Below, one piece after another: positions 19,108 through 26,940 of a DNA stretch of 34,467 bases. Where the stretch lies: the NCBI GenBank assembly GCA_900319855.1, contig ONQC01000019.1, positions 1 through 34,467 on the forward strand, written 5' to 3'. This stretch comes from an uncultured Bacteroidales bacterium. Its GTDB lineage: Bacteria > Bacteroidota > Bacteroidia > Bacteroidales > UBA932. How positions within the stretch are numbered: the stretch's first letter is position 1; each line of letters starts with the position of its first letter. The notes under the pieces were generated by a model. The model was not told where the DNA came from and did no database searches. It saw only the letters and a list, made by a program, of their open reading frames with translations. Both the position numbers and the translations under genes were made by a program.

Positions 19108-21410
19108 TATTTGTATTTCTCGACACGCTCATCCTTGATCACGCCGGACCAGTTCAGGCCGAAGGCGAAATCGTAGGCGTTGCCGTCCGCATCAACCAGG
19201 CACTGCATGTCGCGCGGAACGTCTTCGAACTGCTCCTCCACGGTCTTCATGTTGGCCGGGAGCTGCATCGGCAGCAGGCCGGAAGGCTCCTGTTTGCCGC
19301 TCACCAGGTCGAGGACCGCCTGGTTCTGCACGCCCATGGTCACGAGGATCGCATCGGCATAGGGTTCGAACTCAGCCAGCACGGCCGGACGGGCCAGGTT
19401 CACGACCACCACGACAGGCTTTGCACCCATGGCCTTCTTGGTATCAATAACGAGTTTCAGGTCATTGATATTCGGAGTCTTGACGGTCTTGTTCTTATAG
19501 GTGCGGTTCGCAGATTTCTCGAGACGGTCGCCGCCGGCGATGCTCTCGGCGCGGGCGCCAACGGCCTTGTAATCATTGTACTGGAGGGAGATCGGGACAT
19601 AGCCGTTCCCGCCCTTGTTGCGGTCGGCAACGTCGTATCCGGCGCCGGACTGCGGACCCTGGATCATCACGAGGGCGAAATCCGCCTGTTTCGGATCGTC
19701 AACCCACTCATAGTACTTCTCCACCAGTTCCCTGGCGACCGGCCAGTCCCAGCGCTCCGCCGTTCCGGGGGTCAGGCCGAACATGCCGCCGGCCCGCGGG
19801 AAATGGCGTTTGGGAACATAGACTTTCAGTTTTTCCTGCTTCGGCAGGGTGTTCGCGTGGTTCTTGATCATGACCACGGACTTGACCTGGGCCTCATAGC
19901 CGGCCTGCATGAACTCCGGATTACCCACGATTTCAGCGGTCTTGGCCGGATCCAGATACGGATTCTCGAAAAGGCCGGTACGGAAGGAATTGAGCAGCAG
20001 GCGCACGGCGGATTGCTCGAAACGCTCCCGGGCACTCTCCTCACCGAAATCCCTCACCCACATCTGATAGGCTTCCAGGACGGGACCTTTCTCATTGTTG
20101 CCGCCGAACTGGTCGACGCCGGCCTTGATGACCTCGTAGTGACGTTCTGCTTCGGTCAAGGTTTCCACACCCCAGCACTTGCCGTCGAAGGCCTCGATGG
20201 CGTTGTTGTCCTTGGTGATGTTCCAGTCCGTGCAGACAACGCCGTCATACCCGTATTTCTCGCGAAGCAAATCCGTGATAATGTACTTGTTATAACTGTT
20301 TCCCACATTCTTTCCGGACGGGTCGATGTTATAGGAAATCGTGTAATACGGCATGACGGCAGAGGCCGTCTTCGTGCCGCCTTTCAGGTTGAAGGCACCC
20401 TCCACGAAAGCACGGAGATGGTCGGCGAAATTGTTGCCCGGATACACGGCATACTTGCCATAGTTGTAGTGGGCGTCACGGCCGCCTTCTTCCGGACCGC
20501 CGGAGGGCCAGTGCTTGACCATCGCATTGACACTCTCGAAGCCCCAACCGTCTGCAGCGCCTTCCGTCGTCTGGAAGCCGTCGACATAGGCGCGGGCCAT
20601 GTCCACATCCAGGTCCGGATCCTCGCCGAAGGTACCGTTGAAACGGCTCCAGCGCGGTTCGGTCGCCAGGTCGATCTGCGGGCTCAGGGCCGTGGCGATA
20701 CCCAGGGCGCGGTACTCCTTGGAGGCGATCCGGCCGAACTGCTCGACGATGGCCGGGTCGAAGGTCGCGGCCAGGCCGAGGGTGGTCGGCCACAGGGAAA
20801 TCTTGCCGCCGGCGCCCATGTTGAACTCGGCGGTCGCCTGCGTTTCGTTGCGCGGGTCGGAGGAATTGTTGGCCGGGATGCCGTGGCCGAAGCTCTCGAC
20901 ATAGGCCTGCACATTGTTGTTCCAGCGGGCGGCCACCTCCGGACTCTCCACGGAGGTTACCAGGACAGCGCGCAGGTTGTCTTCCTTGAGGAACTTTTTC
21001 TGCTGGTCCGTCATGTCATAGGGTTTCTTTCCGCTTTCCTTCAGGCTCTTCCCGTCATAGGTCGCACCGCCGAATCCATAGGCGGCGCCGGGAATGGCCT
21101 GATGGCCGCTGTAAAGCATCAAGCCGGCGATCTCTTCGATATCCAATTGGGAGGCAAGGTTTTTCGCACGATCTTCGGCAGGAAGCCGCCAGTCCTCATA
21201 GGGATCGAGTACACCGTTGCGGTTCAGGTCCTTGAAGGCATAGCCCTTGTCCTGCAGGAGCTGCACGCCCGATTCGGCGCTGTAGCCAAGGGTCGCGCCC
21301 CCTTTCTGGTTGACCTGGACATAGCCGTCCTTCGCTTCTTCCTGCCACTTCGGGCCGCAGCAGGCCAGCACCGGGAGGGCGGCCATCAGATACAAAATGC
21401 TTCTTTTCAT
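19107..21410 (-). CDS. GH3 family glycosidase lipoprotein with EF-hand-like N-terminal motif
   Basis: This 767-residue protein has a lipoprotein signal (LPVLAC, Cys17). Residues 61-69 form a calcium-loop-like pattern, Asp-x-Asn-x-Asn-Gly-x-x-Asp (DLNRNGVLDPYEDW), seen in this GH3 subgroup. The N-terminal barrel includes TEPRWSRFNGTFGEDP and the probable nucleophile Asp395 in VVCTDW, and the GH3 C-terminal alpha/beta sandwich follows (QVKSVVMIKNHANTLP, GLLPMQLP). The C terminus lacks the FnIII-like domain that the other GH3 enzyme here carries. Sequence divergence from the 12440-14686 enzyme suggests a different linkage or sugar. It is the first gene of an operon with the sulfatase maturase, tying exo-glycosidase and sulfatase maturation together. 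A weak -7-like TATCATTG is at 21448-21441. Confidence 0.92.
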   Translation of the reverse strand: MKRSILYLMAALPVLACCGPKWQEEAKDGYVQVNQKGGATLGYSAESGVQLLQDKGYAFKDLNRNGVLDPYEDWRLPAEDRAKNLASQLDIEEIAGLMLYSGHQAIPGAAYGFGGATYDGKSLKESGKKPYDMTDQQKKFLKEDNLRAVLVTSVESPEVAARWNNNVQAYVESFGHGIPANNSSDPRNETQATAEFNMGAGGKISLWPTTLGLAATFDPAIVEQFGRIASKEYRALGIATALSPQIDLATEPRWSRFNGTFGEDPDLDVDMARAYVDGFQTTEGAADGWGFESVNAMVKHWPSGGPEEGGRDAHYNYGKYAVYPGNNFADHLRAFVEGAFNLKGGTKTASAVMPYYTISYNIDPSGKNVGNSYNKYIITDLLREKYGYDGVVCTDWNITKDNNAIEAFDGKCWGVETLTEAERHYEVIKAGVDQFGGNNEKGPVLEAYQMWVRDFGEESARERFEQSAVRLLLNSFRTGLFENPYLDPAKTAEIVGNPEFMQAGYEAQVKSVVMIKNHANTLPKQEKLKVYVPKRHFPRAGGMFGLTPGTAERWDWPVARELVEKYYEWVDDPKQADFALVMIQGPQSGAGYDVADRNKGGNGYVPISLQYNDYKAVGARAESIAGGDRLEKSANRTYKNKTVKTPNINDLKLVIDTKKAMGAKPVVVVVNLARPAVLAEFEPYADAILVTMGVQNQAVLDLVSGKQEPSGLLPMQLPANMKTVEEQFEDVPRDMQCLVDADGNAYDFAFGLNWSGVIKDERVEKYK

Positions 21411-21527
21411 ATACTTGGTTTTTTATGTTTGTTCCTGATACAATGATACGAAATTCCGCCGAGAAATCATACCCTCCCGGACAATCGGGCGCGGTTTTGA
21501 ACGAAAGGATAAATAAATTGCATGATT

Positions 21528-21559
21528 CTTGCGATTTATCAGCCCGGTCCGTAACTTTG
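21528..21559 (+). promoter_or_regulatory. Bacteroidota-type promoter placing the start of transcription at the ATG
   Basis: CTTG at 21528-21531 (3 of 4 to TTTG), 20 bases, then TAACTTTG at 21552-21559 (full match). Transcription should start about six bases downstream, at or next to the ATG at 21565, predicting a leaderless or nearly leaderless mRNA. Confidence 0.6.
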
Positions 21560-21564
21560 ACCCC

Positions 21565-22449
21565 ATGAAATTCCTGAAAGCAACCGCCAGCGCCGCACTC
21601 GTGCTGATCCTGGGCGGAGCCGCCCTCACCGGCGGATTCAAATACTACCAGGCGAAGACTTCTCCCCGACAGACCGTCCGGGCAGAGGGCGCCAGGGTCC
21701 ATGTCGAAGAATTGAGCTTTTTCGACGGGATGGATAAAACCTACGGGAAACTGTATCGTCCGGCGGATGATACCCTGGGACGGCATCCCGTCGTCATATT
21801 CTGTCACGGAATCAGCGTTAATGCCGACTGGTTCGATGCGTATTGCCGCTCTGCCGCCGCCAAAGGCTTTTATGCCTATGCATTCGATTTCACGGGGGGA
21901 TCCCCCACTTCCCGGAGCACCGGTCACAATACCTTGAAAATGACCGTTGAAGGCGAGAAGAAGCAATTGCTGTATGTCCTGAACCGGATCCGCAGGGAAC
22001 CCTTCACCGACCGCAGCAAGGTCTTTGTCGCCGGACACAGCCTCGGCGGGCTTGTCGCCGCGCTGGCCGCCAAGGAATCCCGCCGGGACATCGCCGGCCT
22101 GATCCTGCTCTCCCCTTCCTTCAACCTTGTCGACATGGGACAGGAATTCTATCCCAAACTCCGGGGGATCAAGGATACCACCGACCTGCTCGGGACCCCG
22201 CTCGGCAAGAAATTCTTCACCGAACTCCGGAGCCTCGATCCGTACAAATGGCTTCCCCGCTACCAACGTCCCGTACTGCTGATTGAAGGCGAGAACGATC
22301 ACACCGTTCCTCCGGAATATGTCGAAAAGGCTTTCGAATGCTATAGCAATGCGGAATATGAACTGATTCCCGACACCGGCCACACTTTCAAGGGTGCCGA
22401 TGCCGAAGTCCGTCGCCGCGTCCTCACCTGGCTTGACCGGCAAATGTAA
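21565..22449 (+). CDS. Alpha/beta hydrolase, exported or membrane-anchored
   Basis: This 294-residue protein begins with a hydrophobic signal/anchor segment (residues 3-23). The alpha/beta-hydrolase core has an oxyanion-region HG (VVIFCHGISVNADWF), nucleophile Ser159 in GHSLGG, acid Asp245 (GENDHTVPP) and His273 (DTGHTF). The triad is complete and correctly ordered. FDFTGGSPTSRSTGHNT resembles the cap-entry segment of bacterial serine-aminopeptidase/lysophospholipase-like hydrolases. Substrate is unknown; an ester or peptide bond are both possible. The ATG at 21565 is preferred over an in-frame upstream one at 21529 because the latter precedes the -7 element and would add a poor N terminus. 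It lies five bases before the next gene, probably in the same transcript. Confidence 0.82.
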   Translation: MKFLKATASAALVLILGGAALTGGFKYYQAKTSPRQTVRAEGARVHVEELSFFDGMDKTYGKLYRPADDTLGRHPVVIFCHGISVNADWFDAYCRSAAAKGFYAYAFDFTGGSPTSRSTGHNTLKMTVEGEKKQLLYVLNRIRREPFTDRSKVFVAGHSLGGLVAALAAKESRRDIAGLILLSPSFNLVDMGQEFYPKLRGIKDTTDLLGTPLGKKFFTELRSLDPYKWLPRYQRPVLLIEGENDHTVPPEYVEKAFECYSNAEYELIPDTGHTFKGADAEVRRRVLTWLDRQM

Positions 22450-22454
22450 GCCCC

Positions 22455-23531
22455 ATGGAACTCTACGAATACGCCCAGCCGGAAGTGATGGCCGGCAAGA
22501 AGATCCTCTACCTGCACGGCTTTGCCTCCAGCGGACAGAGCGGATCGGTCCGTACCCTCCGCCTGCTGCTCCCGCAAACGGAAATCATTGCCCCGGACAT
22601 CCCCGAGAAACCCCAGGAAGCCCTTGCCTTCCTGCAGGAGCTCTGCGGCCGGGAGCAGCCGGACCTCGTGATCGGGACCTCGATGGGCGGCATGTACGCA
22701 GAACTCCTGAAGGGATATGACCGCATCCTGATCAATCCGGCCTTCCAGCTCGCGGATACCCTGCTGAAAAACAACGGCCTGGGCCGCCAGGAATACCACA
22801 ATCCCCGTCAAGACGGAGCCACCTCCATCCTGGTGACGAAAGGACTGCTGGAAGACTTCCGGGAAGTCTCTACCCGCTGCTTTGAAGGCATTCCCGAAAT
22901 CGATCCCCGGTATCCTGCCCCCGGACGATGGACGCAGGAACAAAATCGGGTCTACGGCCTGTTCGGTATCCACGATACCCTGGTCCATACCTTTGACCTG
23001 TTCGCCGCCCATTATCCGAATGCCCTCCGCTTCGACGGCGAGCATTACATGAGCGACAAGACCATCCTCCATGCTGTCCTGCCGCTGGTCCGCTGCATCG
23101 ATGACCGGCAGGAAGGCCGCACCCGGAAAGTGGTGTTCATCCAATGGGAAGACACCCTGGCCGACCTGCGCAACAGCCTTCCCAAAGGGCTGGCAGCCGA
23201 GGACTTTCCCCCCGAGAACAGTGCCGTCAAGGCCTTCCGTACCCTCGCCCGACAGTACGAGGTCTACCTGGTTGCCTGCCCGCCGTACAATCTACCCGGT
23301 CTCTGGCCGGATCCCGTCCGCTGGGCCGAGAAATGGCTGGGCGTCGAAGCCTGGGGACATGTCATCCAAACGGAATGGCCGCAACTGCTGCTGGGTGACT
23401 ATTTCATCGTCCGGCATCCGGAGGATTACCGCCTCGACGACTTCATGGGTACCGTTCTCCAGCTCGGCGGCGACACCTTCCGCACCTGGGAAGACATCCT
23501 CGCCTTCTACGCCACCCTCGGCGGACAATAG
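22455..23531 (+). CDS. Two-domain protein: YqiA-like alpha/beta hydrolase fused to a degenerate deoxyribonucleotidase-like HAD domain
   Basis: This 358-residue cytoplasmic protein has no signal peptide. Residues about 15-210 form a small YqiA/UPF0227-type esterase: YLHGFASSGQSG, nucleophile Ser76 in GTSMGG, then probable Asp174 (FGIHD) and His197 (DGEHYMSD). Residues about 222-358 resemble cytosolic 5'(3')-deoxyribonucleotidases (VVFIQWEDTLADL, then GDYFIVRHPEDY and FRTWEDIL). The expected HAD catalytic Asp-x-Asp is replaced by Gln230-Trp-Glu232, and the late acidic pair is also missing in GDYFIVR, so phosphatase activity is unlikely. It follows the 21565 hydrolase by five bases. The second-domain assignment rests on motif spacing seen by eye. 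The hydrolase domain looks intact. Biological role is unknown. Confidence 0.75.
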   Translation: MELYEYAQPEVMAGKKILYLHGFASSGQSGSVRTLRLLLPQTEIIAPDIPEKPQEALAFLQELCGREQPDLVIGTSMGGMYAELLKGYDRILINPAFQLADTLLKNNGLGRQEYHNPRQDGATSILVTKGLLEDFREVSTRCFEGIPEIDPRYPAPGRWTQEQNRVYGLFGIHDTLVHTFDLFAAHYPNALRFDGEHYMSDKTILHAVLPLVRCIDDRQEGRTRKVVFIQWEDTLADLRNSLPKGLAAEDFPPENSAVKAFRTLARQYEVYLVACPPYNLPGLWPDPVRWAEKWLGVEAWGHVIQTEWPQLLLGDYFIVRHPEDYRLDDFMGTVLQLGGDTFRTWEDILAFYATLGGQ

Positions 23532-23583
23532 CAGAAGCAGGGTGCCGGAGGCGCCTCGATTAGGATAATCAGCGAAAAAATCC

Positions 23584-23590
23584 TATCTTG
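23584..23590 (+). promoter_or_regulatory. Putative -7 element for the HAD lipoprotein/M64 pair
   Basis: TATCTTG, the same one-base-short variant seen upstream of the sulfatase gene, lies 22 bases before ATG 23612. There is no clear TTTG upstream. It overlaps a TTG that would be an alternative start, which argues against that start. Confidence 0.4.
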
Positions 23591-23611
23591 CGAAGACCAA
23601 AGATTCCGACC

Positions 23612-24826
23612 ATGAAACGATACCTGGGCATCCTGACCACGCTGGTCATCCTTTTTGCCGCGGCAGGCTGCAGCAAAAAGCCACTCCTGGAGCAATACAA
23701 CTGGAATCCCCGCGTCCATTATGCCCTGACGGAACTGCTGACGGATTACGGAAACAAGTCCAAGTCCTATGATCCGGATTGCCGGCCTTACGCCGTCTTC
23801 GATTACGACAATACCACCATCATTGACGATATTGCCCAGACCCTGCTGGTCTACCAGATCGAAAACCTGGCATTCCAGATCCGCCCCGAAGACCTGTTCG
23901 AAGTCCTCACCCGGGGCATCAAGGACCTGGACATGGGTTTTGGGAATGGATGGACCCCGCGCATCCTCGCGGAAGACCTCTGCGGCGATTACGATGTCCT
24001 GTACCCCCTCCGGGAGGACCTGGGAAGGATGCGGGGCACGGAAGAATACAAGGATTTCCGCGCCAAACTCTGGTACCTTTCCTCCAACATCGACCAGGCA
24101 GAACCGGATTCTCCCTTCGGCTGCATCTGGATCACCACCCTGCTGGACGGCATGACAGACCAGGAAGTCCGCAACCTGACCCGTACCTCCGTTTCGTACT
24201 GGGTGCAGCAGGGTAGCATGTGGAAAGAGACCTGGACGACGCCCGACGGACAGATTGAAGTCAATGTCCCGAAAGGCATCGGCCTAACGACCGAGATGAA
24301 AAGCCTCTACAATGCCCTGCAGCGCAACGGCTTCGATGTCTATATCTGCTCGGCCTCCCTGGAATCCGTCGTTGAAGCCATGGCCTGCGACCCTGCCTAC
24401 GGCCTCGGGGTGGACGAGGACCATGTCTTCGGCATCCGCCTCGCCCAGACCCCGGACGGACGGCTCAAAGCCATCGGCGACAGCACCTATGCCCAAACAT
24501 ACCGGGAAGGCAAGGTACAATGTATCAAAGACTTGATTGCCAAGGACCATGGGGGACGCGGCCCGGCTCTCGTTGCCGGAGACAGCAACGGGGACTTCGC
24601 CATGCTGACCGCTTTCCCGGATCTGAAAGTCGGCCTGATCATCAACTGCCTGCGCAGCGGAGCCATCGGCGGCATGACCGCCGCATCGATCGGCAATGTT
24701 CCCGACCTCAGCCTCAAGGAACGGAAGACGCCGCTCTATGTCGTCCAGGGCCGCGATCCCGAACTCCTCCAGTTCATCCCCTTCTGGGATTCCATCCCCG
24801 TAGAAACCTATTTATCCGAAGACTGA
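23612..24826 (+). CDS. HAD-superfamily phosphatase lipoprotein
   Basis: This 404-residue protein starts with a lipoprotein signal (FAAAGC, Cys20). HAD motif I is Asp64-Tyr-Asp66 (FDYDNTTI), motif II CSAS follows GFDVYI, and motif IV is GDSNGDFAM at about 323-331 (Asp324, Asp328). A large cap of about 170 residues sits between motifs I and II, as in phosphoserine-phosphatase-like C1-capped enzymes. All catalytic positions are intact, so it should hydrolyse a phosphomonoester in the periplasm or on the surface. The substrate is unknown. The ATG at 23612 is chosen because it opens the signal peptide directly. It lies four bases before the M64 peptidase gene, so the two are very likely co-expressed. 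Confidence 0.85.
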   Translation: MKRYLGILTTLVILFAAAGCSKKPLLEQYNWNPRVHYALTELLTDYGNKSKSYDPDCRPYAVFDYDNTTIIDDIAQTLLVYQIENLAFQIRPEDLFEVLTRGIKDLDMGFGNGWTPRILAEDLCGDYDVLYPLREDLGRMRGTEEYKDFRAKLWYLSSNIDQAEPDSPFGCIWITTLLDGMTDQEVRNLTRTSVSYWVQQGSMWKETWTTPDGQIEVNVPKGIGLTTEMKSLYNALQRNGFDVYICSASLESVVEAMACDPAYGLGVDEDHVFGIRLAQTPDGRLKAIGDSTYAQTYREGKVQCIKDLIAKDHGGRGPALVAGDSNGDFAMLTAFPDLKVGLIINCLRSGAIGGMTAASIGNVPDLSLKERKTPLYVVQGRDPELLQFIPFWDSIPVETYLSED

Positions 24827-24830
24827 TACC

Positions 24831-26048
24831 ATGCACAAACTTCTGACCCTTCTGGCCTGCTGTCTGGGACTCGCCGGCAGTTTGGCCGCGCAGGACAAGA
24901 CCCTCCGTCTCGACTACATCTTTTCCGGAACCGACAAAACCACTGAGATTTCACTCGCCCAGATGAAATCCCTCGACGGCTGGTACGGCCGCTGCGTCAA
25001 CAGGGACCGTCTCCAACTGGCCGGGAATGGTCAGATTACCGTCCGTGATGCCCAGGACGGCCAGATCCTGTATACCAACTCCTTCTCCACCCTTTTCCAG
25101 GAATGGCAGAACAGTGAAGAGGCCACCAAAGTCCGCAAATCCTTCGAGAATGTCTTCCTGGTACCCATGCCGGAAAAGCCTGCCGAAATCACGGTGGAAC
25201 TCTTTGACAGCCACCGCCGTCCTTCCGCCAGCATCCGGCATACCGTAGACCCGGCCGACATCCTGGTCCGTCCCGTCGGCTTGCATCCGACCCCGCACCG
25301 CATCCTCCATCAGGCTGGAGACAGCCGCGAGAAGATCGACATCGCCATCGTGGCGGAAGGATATACCGCAGAAGAGGCAGAACTCTTCTATCGCGACGCC
25401 CGGACGGCCATGGAAAGCATCTGGAGCCATGAGCCGTTCAAGAGCATGCAGGACCGGTTCAACATCGTTGCCGTTGCCCCCGCTTCCAACGAGAGCGGCG
25501 TCAGCATCCCGCACAACCACGACTGGAAAGACACGGCCCTCGGTTCGCATTTCGATACTTTCTACTCAGACCGCTATCTCACGACTCTCAACATCTTCCG
25601 ACTCCACGATGTCCTCGCCGGCATCCCGTACGAGCACATCATCATCCTGGCCAATACCGACAACTACGGCGGCGGAGGCATCTTCAACTCCTACGTCCTG
25701 ACGGCCGCCCACAACCGTTTCGCCCTCCCGGTGGTCGTCCATGAATTCGGCCACAGTTTCGGCGGCCTGGCTGACGAGTACTACTATGATGACCAGTACG
25801 AAGAATCCTACCACGCCGATGCCGAGCCATGGGAGCCGAACATCACGACCCTGTTCGACTTCGACAGCAAATGGAAAGGCATGATGGGGAAAAACGGCGT
25901 CGGCCTGCACGAAGGCGGCGGTTACCAGTCCAAGGGCGTTTTCCGCCCGTGTGACGACTGCCGGATGAAAACCAACCAGTACCCGACCTTCTGTCCCGTC
26001 TGCGAACAAGCCATCCGGGACATCATCAACTTCTATACAGTCGAATAA
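24831..26048 (+). CDS. Secreted M64-family (IgA peptidase-like) zinc metallopeptidase
   Basis: This 405-residue protein has a signal peptide (cut near GSLAAQ). An N-terminal beta-rich M64 accessory region (about 25-130) precedes the peptidase domain, which begins at IDIAIVAEGYTAEEAELFY near residue 170. The zinc site is His304-Glu-Phe-Gly-His308 (VVHEFGHSFGGLADEY), and the GGLADEY continuation is typical of family M64, named after an IgA-cleaving enzyme of Clostridium ramosum. Four cysteines near the end (FRPCDDCRM and FCPVCEQA) may form disulfides or bind a metal. It is the second gene of a pair with a HAD lipoprotein phosphatase. Cleavage of host immunoglobulin is a family-level possibility, not shown here. 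The gene ends at the multi-branched repeat at 26055. Confidence 0.9.
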   Translation: MHKLLTLLACCLGLAGSLAAQDKTLRLDYIFSGTDKTTEISLAQMKSLDGWYGRCVNRDRLQLAGNGQITVRDAQDGQILYTNSFSTLFQEWQNSEEATKVRKSFENVFLVPMPEKPAEITVELFDSHRRPSASIRHTVDPADILVRPVGLHPTPHRILHQAGDSREKIDIAIVAEGYTAEEAELFYRDARTAMESIWSHEPFKSMQDRFNIVAVAPASNESGVSIPHNHDWKDTALGSHFDTFYSDRYLTTLNIFRLHDVLAGIPYEHIIILANTDNYGGGGIFNSYVLTAAHNRFALPVVVHEFGHSFGGLADEYYYDDQYEESYHADAEPWEPNITTLFDFDSKWKGMMGKNGVGLHEGGGYQSKGVFRPCDDCRMKTNQYPTFCPVCEQAIRDIINFYTVE

Positions 26049-26054
26049 ACTTTG

Positions 26055-26155
26055 GAAACCGAAGAGGCTTCTCTCTCGAGACGACATTGGCTCCCGAAAA
26101 GGGAGGGGACCCGCTTGCGGGGAGGATCGTCGGAGAGAGAAGCCTCTTCGGTTTC
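26055..26155. repeat. Multi-branched inverted-repeat element between convergent genes
   Basis: A perfect 23-bp inverted repeat (26055-26077 with 26133-26155) closes a 55-base interior. Inside, GACGA/TCGTC (26080-26084 with 26127-26131) extends the stem, then two hairpins stand side by side: CTCCC-GAAAA-GGGAG (26091-26105) and CCCGC-TT-GCGGG (26110-26121). It begins seven bases after the M64 stop and ends five bases before the DeoR stop. The outer arms may act as a two-way terminator, although no good T-tract follows. The interior is unlike a normal terminator loop and could be a REP- or MITE-like insertion or a structured RNA. Confidence 0.8.
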
Positions 26156-26160
26156 AGCAA

Positions 26161-26937
26161 CTAGCTGACTTTTACGATAGTAATTTCGATGCCCAGTTCC
26201 TGCAGGGCGTCAAAATACTCCTGTGGAATCTTGTCATCCGTGATGATCTGGTCGATACGGGAGCAGTCACAGATCTTGCTGAAACCCTTCTTGCCGAACT
26301 TGGAACTGTCCACCAGCAGGACCGTCTTCTTGGCGGCATCCATCATCTTCCGATCCCGGCTGGCCTCCACGATGCTGGACGTCGTCACCCCGAAAGACAG
26401 GTCGATGGCATCAGCGCCCATGAACAACAGGTCGCAACTGAAAAAAGACAGCATCTGTTCAGTAAAACTGCCGACGGTCGAAACCGACTTTTCACGCACC
26501 TGGCCGCCGAGCTGGACCACCTCGATCCCTTTGCTTTGGGAAAGCATGGAAGCCGCGGAGACAGAGGCTGAAATCACCGTAATATTCTTCAGGTCAGCCA
26601 ATTCCTTGGCCGTATACAGAATCGTAGTACCTGCCGTCAACAGGACGGAATCATGCTCATGGACCAAGGCGGCGGCCGCTTTTCCGATCGCCCGTTTTTC
26701 CAGTACGGCCTGGCCCTCGCCCGCATGCAGCGGCAGATTGCCCAGGTAAGGGGTAATCATGACCGCACGGCCATGGCTGCGGTACAACAGTTTCTGCTCC
26801 TCCAGCAAGGTCAAGTCCTTGCGGATGGTCACCTCGGAGACATCCAGCCGCTCTGCCAGGGCCGCGACGGAGACGCTGCCCTGCAGCTGCAGGATATCCA
26901 GGATCGCCTGGTGACGGGCACTCAGTTCTTCCAACAT
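26161..26937 (-). CDS. DeoR/GlpR-family transcriptional regulator
   Basis: This 258-residue protein has an N-terminal winged HTH at about residues 6-60 (RHQAILDILQLQGSVSVAAL, then LDVSEVTIRKDLTLLEEQ). The DeoR sensor domain covers about 75-235 (KRAIGKAAAALV, LLTAGTTILYTA, MGADAIDLSFGVTTSS, LLVDSSKFGKKGF). Proteins of this family usually repress sugar, polyol or nucleoside catabolic genes and are relieved by a phosphorylated sugar bound in the sensor domain. It is the last gene of the minus-strand operon, three bases after the metallophosphoesterase gene. A role in controlling that operon, or genes for products of nucleotide hydrolysis, is therefore plausible but inferred. Length is normal. 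Confidence 0.93.
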   Translation of the reverse strand: MLEELSARHQAILDILQLQGSVSVAALAERLDVSEVTIRKDLTLLEEQKLLYRSHGRAVMITPYLGNLPLHAGEGQAVLEKRAIGKAAAALVHEHDSVLLTAGTTILYTAKELADLKNITVISASVSAASMLSQSKGIEVVQLGGQVREKSVSTVGSFTEQMLSFFSCDLLFMGADAIDLSFGVTTSSIVEASRDRKMMDAAKKTVLLVDSSKFGKKGFSKICDCSRIDQIITDDKIPQEYFDALQELGIEITIVKVS

Positions 26938-26940
26938 GGC

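Noticed and set aside
21508-21540. Inverted pair GATAAAT/ATTTATC between the GH3 and hydrolase genes
   Set aside because: A 7-bp AT-rich pair with a 19-base spacer is expected by chance in a region of this size, so I do not call it an operator.
21529-21564. Upstream in-frame ATG for the alpha/beta hydrolase
   Set aside because: It lies before the -7 element and would put extra residues in front of a normal signal segment.
23588-23611. TTG start upstream of the HAD lipoprotein gene
   Set aside because: It overlaps the probable -7 element and would spoil the lipoprotein signal peptide that begins at ATG 23612.
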